A stretch of 64,000 nt of DNA, from assembly GCA_017983515.1 (NCBI GenBank), contig JAGOBF010000015.1, positions 1 to 64,000 on the forward strand, given 5' to 3'. How positions within the stretch are numbered: the stretch's first letter is position 1; every line of letters begins with the position of its first letter. Below are positions 38,379 to 47,847 of this stretch, one piece after another. The position numbers were made by a program, and so were the translations under genes. The notes under the pieces are model-generated. The model was given only the letters and a program-made list of their open reading frames with translations. It was not told where the DNA came from and made no database searches. Origin of the DNA: Promineifilum sp. Lineage in GTDB: Bacteria; Chloroflexota; Anaerolineae; Promineifilales; Promineifilaceae.

Positions 38379-40166
38379 ATGGCCGAATTTGTGCTGGTTT
38401 GCGTCGCCTGGCCCTACGCCAACTCCGACATCCATCAGGGTAACGTCACCGGCTCGCACCTGCCGGGCGATATCTACGCCCGCTATCATCGTCTGCGAGG
38501 CGATTACGTCCTGATGGTCTCGGGTTCCGACAGCCACGGCACGCCGGTGACGGTGAAGGCCGAGGAAGTGGGCCAGAGCAATCTGGAAGTCTACGAGCAT
38601 TACCACGCCCGCTTCCTGGATCTGTTTCGCCGGCTGGGCATCAGCTACGATCTGTTCACCAGCACCCACACCGAGAACCACTTCCAGGTCTCGCAGGACA
38701 TGTTCACCCGGCTCCTGGAAAACGAGTATCTCTACCGCAAGGTAACGCCGCAGATGTATTCGCCGGAGACTGGCACATTTCTGCCCGACCGCTACGTGGA
38801 GGGTACCTGCCCTAACTGTGGCTACACCGGCGCGCGCGGCGACCAGTGCGACAACTGCAACACTCTCTTCGAGAGCGCCGCGCAACTCATCAATCCGCGC
38901 AGCAAGCGGGATAACACGTCGCTGGTGCTGCGGGACACGGAGCATTTCTTCCTCGACCTGCCGGCCATCGCCGCGGATTCGCTATCGGACTGGATCCACG
39001 ACGACAAGGAGGATTGGCGGCCGCAGGTTATCAACTTCGCCCGCAACTTCATTGACCAGGGGCTGATCGGCCGTGCCGTTACCCGCGACATGGACTGGGG
39101 CATTCCCGTGCCGGTGGACGACGGCTACGACGACAAGGTGCTCTACGTCTGGTTCGAGGCGGTCATCGGCTATCTTTCGGCGACCATCGAGTGGGCCAAG
39201 AACGCCGGCGACCCCGAAGCCTGGCGCGAGTGGTGGTATAACCCGGCCGCGCGCACCCTTTACTTTATCGGCAAAGACAACATCCCGTTCCACACCGTGA
39301 TCTGGCCCGCCCAACTGCTGGGCGCGCGCGGTCTCTATGGCGGCAATCCGGAAGCCAAACTGAATCTGCCCTACGACGTGCCGGCTAACGAGTTCATGAA
39401 CATGGAGGGCCGGAAGATCAGCGGCAGCCGCCACTGGGGCGTGTGGATGCTCGATGCCCTCGACCGCTACGACCCCGATCCGCTGCGCTACTATCTGACG
39501 ACCAACATGCCGGAGACGCGCGACAGCGACTGGAGTTGGACCGGCTTCATCGAGCGCAACAACAACGAACTGGTTGCCAACTGGGGCAACCTGGTCAATC
39601 GCGTGCTCAACATGACCCGGCGCTACTTTGGCGGCGTCGTGCCCGAGCCGGGCGAATTGACCCCGGCCGACGCCGCACTTCTGACGACCCTCGATGTGGG
39701 CTTTATCACCGTGGGCGAGTTCTATGAGGGCTGCAAGTTCCGCGCCGCCGTGGCCGAAATCCTGCGTCTCTCGTCGCTGGTCAATCAGTATTTGGAAGAG
39801 ACCAGCCCGTGGACGACCTTCAAGACCGATCCGGCGGCCGCCGGCCGCGCCCTCTACGTGGCCCTACAAGCCATTAGCGGCCTGAAGGTGCTGTGGGCGC
39901 CGGTGCTGCCGTTCACCAGCCAGGCGCTGCACGAGATGCTGGGCGAGGCGGGGACGCTTTTCGGCGAGCAGGTCGTGCGCCGCTACGATGAGGCGACGCG
40001 CAGCCATATGGCGCTGACCTATGACGCCGGCCCGGCCGCCGGCCGCTGGGAGCGGGCCGACATCCCCGTCGGGCGGCAACTGCCGCCACCGCAACCGATG
40101 TTCAAGAAGCTGGAGCCGGCGCTGGCCGAGCAGGAGTTGGCCGCGCTGGGGTCGAAACCGGACTAA
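38379..40166 (+). CDS. metG: methionyl-tRNA synthetase
   Basis: The 595-residue protein is a class I synthetase. The HIGH-type motif reads DIHQGNVTG near residue 18, the zinc knuckle CPNCGYTGARGDQCDNC lies near 140, and FIGKDNIPFHTVIWPA near 300 is typical of MetRS. The KMSKS-type loop is GRKISGSRHWG, a divergent form. An anticodon-binding helical domain follows (about 395-560, SDWSWTGFIERNNNELVANWG). The C-terminal EMAP/tRNA-binding domain is absent, so this is the short form. It charges tRNA-Met for initiation and elongation. The preceding gene ends four bases upstream. Confidence 0.95.
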   Translation: MAEFVLVCVAWPYANSDIHQGNVTGSHLPGDIYARYHRLRGDYVLMVSGSDSHGTPVTVKAEEVGQSNLEVYEHYHARFLDLFRRLGISYDLFTSTHTENHFQVSQDMFTRLLENEYLYRKVTPQMYSPETGTFLPDRYVEGTCPNCGYTGARGDQCDNCNTLFESAAQLINPRSKRDNTSLVLRDTEHFFLDLPAIAADSLSDWIHDDKEDWRPQVINFARNFIDQGLIGRAVTRDMDWGIPVPVDDGYDDKVLYVWFEAVIGYLSATIEWAKNAGDPEAWREWWYNPAARTLYFIGKDNIPFHTVIWPAQLLGARGLYGGNPEAKLNLPYDVPANEFMNMEGRKISGSRHWGVWMLDALDRYDPDPLRYYLTTNMPETRDSDWSWTGFIERNNNELVANWGNLVNRVLNMTRRYFGGVVPEPGELTPADAALLTTLDVGFITVGEFYEGCKFRAAVAEILRLSSLVNQYLEETSPWTTFKTDPAAAGRALYVALQAISGLKVLWAPVLPFTSQALHEMLGEAGTLFGEQVVRRYDEATRSHMALTYDAGPAAGRWERADIPVGRQLPPPQPMFKKLEPALAEQELAALGSKPD

Positions 40167-40190
40167 TTCGCGTCGCTAGCTCATGCGTGC

Positions 40191-40196
40191 TACACT
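40191..40196 (+). promoter_or_regulatory. -10 box of a leaderless promoter for nurA
   Basis: TACACT ends eight bases before the ATG at 40205, so transcription of the nurA-herA operon would start at the start codon. This supports the ATG over the in-frame GTG at 40187, which overlaps the -10 box. Confidence 0.5.
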
Positions 40197-40204
40197 CACG
40201 CGCC

Positions 40205-41461
40205 ATGACCCTGGAACTTGACCGCCTGGCCCCTGAGTTGCAGCAAATGGCGATGGCCGCCGCGGCGCTGCGCCAATCCCAACTTCGTCGCGCCGAGCAA
40301 TTGCGCGAACTGTTAGTCGAACGGGCGACGGACTGGGCCGGCATCCGCGCTGGACTGAAGGCGGCCGAAACGGCGGCCGACCGCAAGTATTTCCGCGCCG
40401 CCGCGCCGCTGTCTGAGCGTGAACCCCTTGACCGGCCCATTTCGCCCGGCCTGCCCCCGCCGCAAGCGACCATCATCGCCGGGGACGGCTCGCAGATCAT
40501 GCCCGACCGTCACGCCGCTTTTCTCTATTATCTGATCAACATCGGCGTCATCGTCTATCATCACGGTGAAGGACGCGCGCCCCACACTCAGACGTTTCCG
40601 CAAATCTTTTATCCCCAGATCGACGATGACCTGACTGAGGACGAACCCGTCTTTGACAAGAGCCAGGTGACAATTGCCCGCGACCGGGCGGAGATCGAGA
40701 CCCTGGCTAATCTATCGACGGCGTATCGCGGCGCTTCCGGCCGCGTGCTTACTCTGCTGGACCAGCGTTTGCTCTACTGGCCCATGCTCGGCGAGCGGGG
40801 CAGCGCAGATAAGGTCGTCGCCGACTGGACGCGGGCCATGCGCCACATCTATGAGACGGGCGCGCTGATGGCCGGCTACATCGACCGCCCTGGCAAGCGT
40901 TCGGTGGTGACGATGCTCCAGACGCTGCTCGACGAGCCGGACATGGATTGGAAGTCTTTGGGCAAGCGGCCGGTGGGCAATGAACTGACCGACGCCGGTC
41001 TTTATGCCACCCTGTTGGGCCCCGGCCAGCGCAGCCCGGTCTTCGTCGACATCTCGCCCGCCAACCACCGCTTCGCCGAGGAAGACCCCAACATCGAGGT
41101 GTGCTTCTTCTACCTGAACGCCGGTGCCAGTAATCTGTTTGTGGAAGACGGACTGGATCCCAACGGCGAGGCCCGGGCGGTGGCGCGGGTGGATATCCCG
41201 CGCTGGGTGGCCGAGGACCCGGCGGCCGTGGCCGATGTGCACGCGCTGATCTACGACCAGTGCCGCATCTTCGGCCGCTACCCCTATGCCCTGGCACGAG
41301 CCGACGAGCTGGCCGTCGTGGGGCGCGACGACGAAGTCAATCTCAACGTGATGATCGATTTGGCCATGCAGCGCGCCGGTGTCAGCGGCAGCGAGACGTC
41401 GAAACAAAGCGGTAAGGACAGCACCCGCGGCGCTCGCACGCCGTACAAGATGGGCGTCTGA
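40205..41461 (+). CDS. nurA: NurA-family 5'-3' nuclease
   Basis: The 418-residue protein has the NurA signature TIIAGDGSQIMPDRH near residue 95 (D-G-S metal-binding motif). Further acidic motifs are LLDQRLLYWPM and a conserved C-terminal PVFVDIS...VCFFYLN core, then RVDIPRWVAED and YPYALARADELAVV. NurA resects DNA ends with the HerA translocase, and herA is encoded two genes downstream. The ATG at 40205 follows a TACACT box by eight bases. The last 30 residues are low complexity (SGSETSKQSGKDSTRGART). It could act in repair or in defence against foreign DNA. Confidence 0.88.
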   Translation: MTLELDRLAPELQQMAMAAAALRQSQLRRAEQLRELLVERATDWAGIRAGLKAAETAADRKYFRAAAPLSEREPLDRPISPGLPPPQATIIAGDGSQIMPDRHAAFLYYLINIGVIVYHHGEGRAPHTQTFPQIFYPQIDDDLTEDEPVFDKSQVTIARDRAEIETLANLSTAYRGASGRVLTLLDQRLLYWPMLGERGSADKVVADWTRAMRHIYETGALMAGYIDRPGKRSVVTMLQTLLDEPDMDWKSLGKRPVGNELTDAGLYATLLGPGQRSPVFVDISPANHRFAEEDPNIEVCFFYLNAGASNLFVEDGLDPNGEARAVARVDIPRWVAEDPAAVADVHALIYDQCRIFGRYPYALARADELAVVGRDDEVNLNVMIDLAMQRAGVSGSETSKQSGKDSTRGARTPYKMGV

Positions 41462-41485
41462 TTCCGGATGGGGAGCAGGGAGGAA

Positions 41486-41548
41486 GCCTCCGCAGATTTA
41501 GCAGATCGAGGAACAGAAGATCTGCCTAATCTGCGGACAAGGCTTTTT
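41486..41548 (+). terminator. large hairpin with T run inside the nurA-herA operon
   Basis: CCGCAGATTTAGCAGATC (41490-41507) pairs with GATCTGCCTAATCTGCGG (41519-41536) with one mismatch. An outer GCCT/AGGC pair extends it, and TTTTT follows. It is derived from the CGCAGATT repeat family. It could terminate or attenuate transcription after nurA, lowering HAS and herA expression, or act as an mRNA stability element. Confidence 0.55.
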
Positions 41549-41592
41549 CTCTTGTCCACTTCAACTGCATGAAATTTCTTGGAGAGGATATT

Positions 41593-42258
41593 ATGTCGGA
41601 TTTGAGAACAGGGTGGCCCAGGGCGGAAGCGCCCATCGGCCGCGTGCTGCGGGCGGGGACGGTCGGCTTCATCATCGGCTGCCAGGTGCAGCAGCTCTCC
41701 GGGCCGTCGTTCGGCTGTCTGGTGAAAGCCCAGCCAGTGGACGAGCGCGAAGCTATCTTCGGCCTCATCTACGACATGAACGTCGCCGACGATCCTCTCG
41801 TCCGGCGGCTGATCCTGGCCGACAGCCCGCGCGAGGAAGTGATCAACGACCAGCGCCAGAACCGGCTGCTGCCCATTGAGATGAGTGTGCTGTGCGTGGG
41901 CTACTGCCTCAACAGCCGCTTCTACCACGGCCTGCCGCCCCGGCCGCCGCTCAACCTTGACCCCGTGCACCTGTGTCACGATACGGACGAGCTAGTCCGC
42001 TTCACCGACCACCTCGGCTATCTGCGGCTCATCCTGCGCGCGGCCGACGCGGGGGTGCCCGTCGACCAGCTTCTCGTGGCCCATGTGCAAGACGTCTATC
42101 GGCTGCGCGGCCACGACGTCGACTGGGCGGCGACCGTCATTAATGAGGTCATCGAACTGTTGCGCAGTGATTATGACACCCTTGTGCCCGTGCTCGAAGC
42201 GCTGGGCGAAGCGCTGCCCGGCTTGGCCGGCGACGCCACCGCAGTGGGAGGCTTTTAA
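41593..42258 (+). CDS. HAS-barrel-like protein between nurA and herA
   Basis: The 221-residue protein has an N-terminal beta barrel of the HAS type (PIGRVLRAGTVGFIIGCQVQ, then SFGCLVKAQPVDEREAIFGL), the same fold that begins HerA and FoF1 ATPases, and a helical C-terminal half. GGAGAGG precedes the ATG at 41593. Its stop codon overlaps the herA start (TAATG). A separate HAS protein placed between NurA and HerA is probably an adaptor that contacts both. No catalytic residues are evident. Confidence 0.6.
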   Translation: MSDLRTGWPRAEAPIGRVLRAGTVGFIIGCQVQQLSGPSFGCLVKAQPVDEREAIFGLIYDMNVADDPLVRRLILADSPREEVINDQRQNRLLPIEMSVLCVGYCLNSRFYHGLPPRPPLNLDPVHLCHDTDELVRFTDHLGYLRLILRAADAGVPVDQLLVAHVQDVYRLRGHDVDWAATVINEVIELLRSDYDTLVPVLEALGEALPGLAGDATAVGGF

Positions 42259-44018
42259 TGTTTGATTTGCCGTCACTGACCCCTGATGGGCTCGGCGCCA
42301 ACGGCTCGGCCGCTGACAGTGGCCCGCTGGGCTATATCGTTGGCGGGGGATTGAAAAGCGGCCTGCGCGTGCGCCTGACCGTCCCGGCCGACACCGTGCA
42401 GGAAGGCGGGTTCGTCGTCTGCGAGACACCGCGCTACCGTTACTACGGTCTCGTCACCGACCTGCAACTCGGCGCCACCGACCCCCGTTTCGCCGACGAG
42501 AAGTCTGACCGCCTGCCCGCCGCCATCCGCGACGCGCTGTACGGCAAGACACTGTACACGACGCTGGAAATGTACTCGACGCTGCTGGTCGATCTGGGGC
42601 CGGAGCTGATGTCGGCGGAGCGCGAAGCGTGGCAGGCGCGCGTCGACCAGGGCGAGGAGAACCCCGGCCCGAAGCCGGTGAAGACCGTGCCCGCCCACCA
42701 CGCGCCGGTGCGCCCAGCCGACGTGGCCGACGTGGAGGCTATCTTCGGCCGGGAAGGGGGGGCCAACTTCGTCATTGGCCACACCATCGAGCAGGGCTAC
42801 CCGGTCTGTCTCGACCTGGAGCGCTTTGTCAAGCGCAGCAGCGGCATCTTCGGGGCCACCGGCACGGGCAAGAGCTTCCTGACGCGCATGGTACTGGCCG
42901 GGCTGATGAAGACCGACGTGGCCGCGGCGCTGGTGTTCGACATGCATAACGAGTATGGCTTCGACGCGGCCGACTCGGACCGCAACGAGCGGGTCAACGG
43001 CCTGAAGAGCCTCTTCCGCTCCAAAGTGGAGGTGGCCGCGTTGGGCCCCGGTTCGATGGCCGGGAGCAATCGCCCCGACTTCGATGTGATACTGGCGGCC
43101 GAGGAATTCACGATCCAGGATATCCTGCTCATCAGCGAGAAGCTGAGCCTGACCGAAACCAGCGCCGCGACCCTGAGCGCACTGGAGCGGTCGTTTGGCG
43201 ACAAATGGTTCAGCAAGTTCATGGCGATGGATCCCACAGCCGAGGAACTTGACCCCGACACCGGCAAGAAGCATCCTGCGGTGCATTCGGTCGCCTTCTG
43301 GGCCAGGCAAGCTAACGTGAATGAGGAAGCGGCCAAGGGCCTCTACCGCCGCCTGAAGCCGATCTACGACAAGCCCTATATCGTCGAGAAGCCGGTGGTG
43401 GACGCCGTGACGGAGATCGTCAACCGACTGGAGCACGGCCGCCACGTTATTCTGTCATTCGGCCGTTTCGAGTCGGAGGAGGATTACCTGCTGGTGTCCA
43501 ACATCCTGACCCGCCGCATCCGTGATCGCTGGGTGGAGGCCACGGAGCAGCACAAAGGGGGCCATACGACGGCCGCGCCACGTCCGCTGGTCATCGTCGT
43601 GGAGGAAGCCCACAAGCTGCTCAGCCCCGGCGTCTCGCGCCAGACGGCCTTCGGCAAGATCGCCCGCGAGCTGCGCAAGTACAATGTGACGCTGCTCATC
43701 GTCGACCAGCGGCCGTCGGGCATCGACGACGAGGTGATGTCGCAACTGGGCACGCGGGTCACGGGTTGGCTGGGCGACGAGGACGACATTCGCGCCGTGC
43801 TCAGCGGGCTGGCCGGCCGCGACCAGTTGCGCGGCATGCTGGCCCGCTTGCAAGAGAAGGAAGAGGTGCTGCTGCTGGGCTGGGGCGTCAAGATGCCCAT
43901 CCCGGTCCGCTCGCGGCGCTATGACAAGAAGTTTTATGACGAGATGCGCGGGCAGGCGGCCACCTCCGCGCCCGAGAAGCGCTACACGCGGGAAGATGCC
44001 AACCGCGACTTATTTTAG
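42258..44018 (+). CDS. herA: HerA-type DNA translocase ATPase
   Basis: The 586-residue protein has an N-terminal HAS barrel (LGYIVGGGLKSGLRVRLTVP) and a RecA-like ATPase core. Walker A is FGATGTGKSFLTRMVLAGLM, Walker B is PLVIVVEEAHKLLSPG, and the arginine-finger region ends in RPSGIDDEVMSQLGTRVTGW. HerA forms hexamers that pump DNA and drive NurA during end resection. Overlap with the preceding gene (TAATG) indicates tight coupling. In many bacteria HerA homologues also act in anti-phage systems with other effectors; here the full NurA partner argues for classic end processing. Confidence 0.92.
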   Translation: MFDLPSLTPDGLGANGSAADSGPLGYIVGGGLKSGLRVRLTVPADTVQEGGFVVCETPRYRYYGLVTDLQLGATDPRFADEKSDRLPAAIRDALYGKTLYTTLEMYSTLLVDLGPELMSAEREAWQARVDQGEENPGPKPVKTVPAHHAPVRPADVADVEAIFGREGGANFVIGHTIEQGYPVCLDLERFVKRSSGIFGATGTGKSFLTRMVLAGLMKTDVAAALVFDMHNEYGFDAADSDRNERVNGLKSLFRSKVEVAALGPGSMAGSNRPDFDVILAAEEFTIQDILLISEKLSLTETSAATLSALERSFGDKWFSKFMAMDPTAEELDPDTGKKHPAVHSVAFWARQANVNEEAAKGLYRRLKPIYDKPYIVEKPVVDAVTEIVNRLEHGRHVILSFGRFESEEDYLLVSNILTRRIRDRWVEATEQHKGGHTTAAPRPLVIVVEEAHKLLSPGVSRQTAFGKIARELRKYNVTLLIVDQRPSGIDDEVMSQLGTRVTGWLGDEDDIRAVLSGLAGRDQLRGMLARLQEKEEVLLLGWGVKMPIPVRSRRYDKKFYDEMRGQAATSAPEKRYTREDANRDLF

Positions 44019-44461
44019 GCTGCGTCCGGAAACCGGGTTTGGTCAGAACGAGCCTGGTTTGTCCGCCTCCTACATGGATTACGCCGGCAACCCTCTCTAG
44101 TTGTCCATTCGCGGCCGCTATGCTACTATCTGCGCATTATCCTTCATTCATCGATGCGCTTGATTGGTCTTATTTATTGTGACTCATTTTATTACTCGCG
44201 TTGATTTGGTTTCTCTGCCGCCTGGGGTGTGTCGCCTGACTCACAGGCCGCTTCGTGCCATGCGTTAATCATCACGGGATCAGGTAAACAAAAAGACCTT
44301 GCGAGCGCGCCGCGACCCACGGGGGCCGGCAACCCGATCGATTGTGAATGGTGGATGCATGACATGCATTCACCTTTTTCGTTTTATCAGGGAAGTTCGT
44401 CGCTCCCGCCGTTAACATTCATTTTCATTGATCATCTTTGATTTGGAGTCATTCATTCATC
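44019..44461 (+). promoter_or_regulatory. 443-base gap with a structured leader before the YacL-like gene
   Basis: No ORF here is convincing. From about 44260 the RNA can form AGGT/ACCT (44284-44287 with 44300-44303), then a GC-rich part containing GGGGCCGGCAACCCGATCG, and finally an intrinsic terminator (44350-44379). GTGAATG (44344-44350) can pair with CATTCAC (44367-44373) and so compete with the terminator stem. This is the build of a cis-regulatory leader. I cannot assign a riboswitch class: CCGGCAACC recalls SAM-type aptamers, but the rest does not fit. Confidence 0.4.
44350..44379 (+). terminator. intrinsic terminator in the leader of the YacL-like gene
   Basis: GGTGGATGCAT and ATGCATTCACC form an 11-base stem (one G-T pair) around GAC, followed by TTTTT. 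It lies 83 bases before the ATG at 44462, the position of a leader attenuator. Confidence 0.65.
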
Positions 44462-45547
44462 ATGGGATCACGTATTGAATTCATCTCAAGACTCATCGGG
44501 GCGCTCGTCCTGGCGACGGCTTTGGCCATCATCGGCGTGCAGCTGGCCAACATGCTCAACCTCGATCCGCTGCGCTACGGCATCGCCTTTGGCGTCGGCG
44601 GCGGCGTGCTGGGGGCAGTGCTGGGCTTTCTCTTCACGCCCTATTTGACCGTCCGACCGATCAACTACATCCGGCAAGCCTTGTCGGCCATGCCGCTGGA
44701 GCGCCTGGTGGCCTTGTTGTTGGGCGTCTTCCTGGGCCTCATCGCTGCCGCCCTGTTCGCCATTCCCCTGTCGCAACTGCCGTCGCCGCTCAAGGAGATT
44801 TTGCCGCTGGCAACGGCGCTGGGGTTTTGCTATCTGGGCGCAGTGCTGATGATGAACCGCTACCGCGACCTGCGTGAGTTGGCCGGCAATATCCGCTTTC
44901 CGCGTGCCGAGCACAAGGCCGCGGCCGCAGCCGTGGCCGTGATCGAGGAGAGCGAGGATACTAACGTCATCCTGCTGGACACCAGCGTAATCATCGACGG
45001 CCGCATTCTCGACATCGGCCGCACCGGCTTCATCCGCCACACGCTGCTGGTGCCCAACTTCGTGCTGCGGGAGTTGCAGCACATTGCCGACAGCGCCGAC
45101 AGCCTGCGGCGCAATCGCGGCCGTCGCGGGCTGGACATTCTGAGCATGTTGCAGAACGAGTCGCCCGTTCCGGTGCGCATCACCGACCTGGACGCCCCCC
45201 AGACGCGCGACGCTGACAGCAAGCTCGTGGTGTTGGCCCGTCGTCTCAGTTGTCCGATCATGACCAACGACTACAACCTCAACAAGGTCGCCGAGTTGCA
45301 GGGTATCACCGTGCTCAATATCAATGACCTGGCTAACGCCGTCAAGGCCTCGCTGCTGCCGGGCGAGGAACTGCGCGTGACCATTATCCAGGAAGGCAAG
45401 GAGTATGGTCAGGGCGTGGGCTATCTCGATGACGGCACGATGGTCGTCGTTGAGGACGGGCAGCGGGTACTGAACCGCACGGAGAATGTCGTCGTGACCA
45501 AGGTGTTGCAGACGGCCGCCGGGCGGATGATCTTTGCTAAACTATAA
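44462..45547 (+). CDS. YacL-like PIN/TRAM-domain membrane protein
   Basis: The 361-residue protein has four N-terminal membrane helices (about 10-130), a PIN nuclease domain (about 165-290) with LLDTSVIIDGRI, FVLRELQH, DADSKLVVLAR and TNDYNL supplying four acidic residues, and a C-terminal TRAM domain (about 300-360). This is the layout of YacL in Bacillus and relatives, where it is also found near cysS. It is likely a membrane-tethered RNase or RNA-binding factor. GGAG is about 12 bases before the ATG at 44462. A structured leader with a terminator precedes it. Confidence 0.9.
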   Translation: MGSRIEFISRLIGALVLATALAIIGVQLANMLNLDPLRYGIAFGVGGGVLGAVLGFLFTPYLTVRPINYIRQALSAMPLERLVALLLGVFLGLIAAALFAIPLSQLPSPLKEILPLATALGFCYLGAVLMMNRYRDLRELAGNIRFPRAEHKAAAAAVAVIEESEDTNVILLDTSVIIDGRILDIGRTGFIRHTLLVPNFVLRELQHIADSADSLRRNRGRRGLDILSMLQNESPVPVRITDLDAPQTRDADSKLVVLARRLSCPIMTNDYNLNKVAELQGITVLNINDLANAVKASLLPGEELRVTIIQEGKEYGQGVGYLDDGTMVVVEDGQRVLNRTENVVVTKVLQTAAGRMIFAKL

Positions 45548-45641
45548 ATTCAGGATACGAAATACGAGTGAAGCACGCGCCCCTGGTTTCGTGCCTCCTA
45601 TCTCGAATCCGTATCTCTGATCTCGTATCTCGGAGTTAACT
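45548..45641. repeat. CGTATCT/ATACGAAATACGAG low-complexity repeat
   Basis: The gap is made of iterated fragments (GGATACGAAATACGAG, then TATCTCGAATCCGTATCTC and TCTCGTATCTCGG) similar to the TCGTATTTCGTATTTCG insert at 28509-28592. It ends just before the ribosome site of cysS. It looks like a dispersed intergenic repeat and not a regulatory RNA. Confidence 0.45.
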
Positions 45642-47084
45642 ATGTCACTCAGGATCTATAATGTTCTTTCGCGGCAAAAAGAAGAATTTGTGCCCCTGAC
45701 GCCGGGAAAGGTCAATATCTACGTCTGCGGCCCCACCGTCTACGATTACTCCCACGTCGGCCACGCCAAGACCTATGTCAGCTTTGACGTCGTCGTCCGC
45801 TATCTGCGCTTCCTGGGCTACGATGTCCTCTATGTGCAGAACATCACCGACGTCGGCCACATGCTGGAGACGGGCGAGGATCGTATCCTGAGGAAAGCGC
45901 GCCAGGCGTCGGCCTTGCCCATGCAGGTGGTCGAGACCTACGCCCGGGCCTACTTCGCCGACATGGATGCCCTGGGCGTGCAGCGTCCCGATATCAGCCC
46001 CCGCGCCAGCGCCCATATTCCCGAACAGATCGCCATGATCGAGCGGCTGATCGAAGAAGAACACGCCTACGTTAACGACGGCTCAGTTTACTTCAGCGTG
46101 GCGTCGTTTCCCGAATACGGCAAGCTGAGCGGCCGCATCGTGGAAGACCTGGAAGAAGGGGCGCGCGTGACGGTGCGCGAGGACAAGCGCCATCCGGCCG
46201 ACTTCGCCCTGTGGAAGAAGGCCGAGCCGGAACATATCTTGCGCTGGGCCAGCCCCTGGGGCGAAGGTTTTCCCGGCTGGCACATCGAATGCTCGGCCAT
46301 GGCCGCCAAGTATCTGGGCGAGACGTTCGATATCCACGGCGGCGGCATCGACAACATCTTCCCCCATAACGAATGCGAGATCGCCCAGAGCGAGGCCGCC
46401 CACGGCGCGACCTTTGCCCGCTACTGGATGCTGACCGGCTCACTGACGCTCGACAGCGTCAAGATGAGCAAGAGCCTGGGCAACACGCTGAACATCAGCG
46501 ACGCGTTGACCCGCTGGCGGCCGGAGGCGATCCGCGCCTTCATCCTTTCCAGCCAGTACAGTAACCCGGTCGACATCTCCGACGAGGCGGTGGAGGCGGC
46601 CTACAAGGGCTGGCAGCGCATCTGGGGCGCGGTCACGCTGGTGCGCGATCAACTGCGCCACGCCGCGCCGGGCGAGCCGAGCGCCGAGGCCACGGCGCTG
46701 CTGGACGGCACGCGCGAGCAATTCATCGAGCGCATGAACGACGACTTCAATGCCCCCGGCGCGCTGGCCGTGCTGCAAGACCTGACGCGGGCGGTGAACA
46801 GCCTGATCAACGAGGGCGGCCCACAGACGCAAGGTACGCTGGCGGCCATCGACGCCCTCTTCCGCGAGCTGGGCGGCGGCGTGCTGGGTATTGTGCCCGA
46901 CAGCGCCGACAGCGGCGGCGACGCGGGGCGCGAGGATGGTTTGGTGCGGCTGCTGATCGATTTGCGCAAACAGGCTCGCGACAACAAGGAGTGGGCCACG
47001 GCCGATACCATCCGCAACAGGCTGAAGGAATTGGGCGTCGTCCTGGAAGACAGAACTGATGGCACCATCTGGAAACTCGGCTGA
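45642..47084 (+). CDS. cysS: cysteinyl-tRNA synthetase
   Basis: The 480-residue protein is a class Ia synthetase with zinc-binding [19 protein letters not shown] (HVGH as the HIGH motif), the zinc ligands in [15 protein letters not shown], the [13 protein letters not shown] motif and the KMSKS loop in [12 protein letters not shown]-terminal anticodon domain contains [20 protein letters not shown]. It charges tRNA-Cys. A GGAG ribosome site precedes the ATG. The rlmB gene starts 26 bases before its stop, so the two are translationally coupled; the same pair is common in Firmicutes. Confidence 0.96.
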   Translation: MSLRIYNVLSRQKEEFVPLTPGKVNIYVCGPTVYDYSHVGHAKTYVSFDVVVRYLRFLGYDVLYVQNITDVGHMLETGEDRILRKARQASALPMQVVETYARAYFADMDALGVQRPDISPRASAHIPEQIAMIERLIEEEHAYVNDGSVYFSVASFPEYGKLSGRIVEDLEEGARVTVREDKRHPADFALWKKAEPEHILRWASPWGEGFPGWHIECSAMAAKYLGETFDIHGGGIDNIFPHNECEIAQSEAAHGATFARYWMLTGSLTLDSVKMSKSLGNTLNISDALTRWRPEAIRAFILSSQYSNPVDISDEAVEAAYKGWQRIWGAVTLVRDQLRHAAPGEPSAEATALLDGTREQFIERMNDDFNAPGALAVLQDLTRAVNSLINEGGPQTQGTLAAIDALFRELGGGVLGIVPDSADSGGDAGREDGLVRLLIDLRKQARDNKEWATADTIRNRLKELGVVLEDRTDGTIWKLG

Positions 47085-47847
47085 GGCTCTCGTCCGGCGT
47101 CATCCCGTCCTGGAGGCGCTGCGCGCCGGACGGCGGTCGTTCTACCGTCTGCACGTGGCCCGCGAGCGTGACGGCCGGGCTGAGGAACGGGAGCTGCGGC
47201 CGATCCTGGACGCGGCCCGCGCCGCCAATGTGCCCGTGGCGACCGACGACAAGCAGACGCTCGACCGGCTGGCGCAGCGGCTGGGCGCAGACCCCCGGCA
47301 TCAGGGCGTGCTGCTCGAAGTCGGCCCCTACCCCTATGCCGAGCCGGACGAGATGCTGGGGCTGGCCGAGCGGCGGGGCGAGAAGCCGCTGCTGTTGCTA
47401 CTCGACCTGCTGCACGGGCCGCAGAACATCGGCGCGCTGTTGCGGACGGCCGAGGCCTGTGGCGTCCACGGCATTATCATGCAAGACCGGCGCGCGCCGG
47501 AGATCACGCCGGCCGTTGTGCAATATGCCGCCGGGGCCACGGAGCATCTGCTTATTGGTAAGGTGACCAATCTGGTGCAGACGATGCGCGGGCTGAAGGA
47601 GGCGGGGGTATGGCTGGCGGGACTGGATATGGACGAAGAGGCGGTTGAATTGGGCCGGATCGATCTCGACCGGCCGCTGGGCGTCGTCGTCGGCCACGAG
47701 GGCGACGGGTTGCGCCGCCTCGTCAGCGAGCGCTGCGACTTCATCATTCGCCTGCCCATGCGCGGACAAGTAGAATCCCTAAACGCGGCCGTTGCCGGTT
47801 CGATCCTTCTCTATGCCGCCTGGCAGGCGCGGGGGTTCCAACAATAG
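47059..47847 (+). CDS. rlmB: RlmB/TrmH-family 2'-O-ribose methyltransferase
   Basis: The 262-residue protein has an N-terminal substrate-binding domain ([20 protein letters not shown]) and a SpoU knot domain with motif 1 GPQNIGALLRTAEACGV, motif 2 VVVGHEGDGLRRLV and motif 3 LPMRGQVESLNAAVAGSILL. This trefoil-knot set methylates G2251 of 23S rRNA in RlmB. The gene overlaps the cysS end by 26 bases. The family assignment is secure; the exact rRNA position is taken from the nearest family and the cysS linkage. Confidence 0.93.
   Translation: MAPSGNSAEALVRRHPVLEALRAGRRSFYRLHVARERDGRAEERELRPILDAARAANVPVATDDKQTLDRLAQRLGADPRHQGVLLEVGPYPYAEPDEMLGLAERRGEKPLLLLLDLLHGPQNIGALLRTAEACGVHGIIMQDRRAPEITPAVVQYAAGATEHLLIGKVTNLVQTMRGLKEAGVWLAGLDMDEEAVELGRIDLDRPLGVVVGHEGDGLRRLVSERCDFIIRLPMRGQVESLNAAVAGSILLYAAWQARGFQQ

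Noticed and set aside
44217..44226. GCCGCCTGGG as the 3' part of a ZTP (pfl) riboswitch
   Set aside because: The required upstream half (GGG...TGGCG-like segment and pseudoknot partners) is absent.
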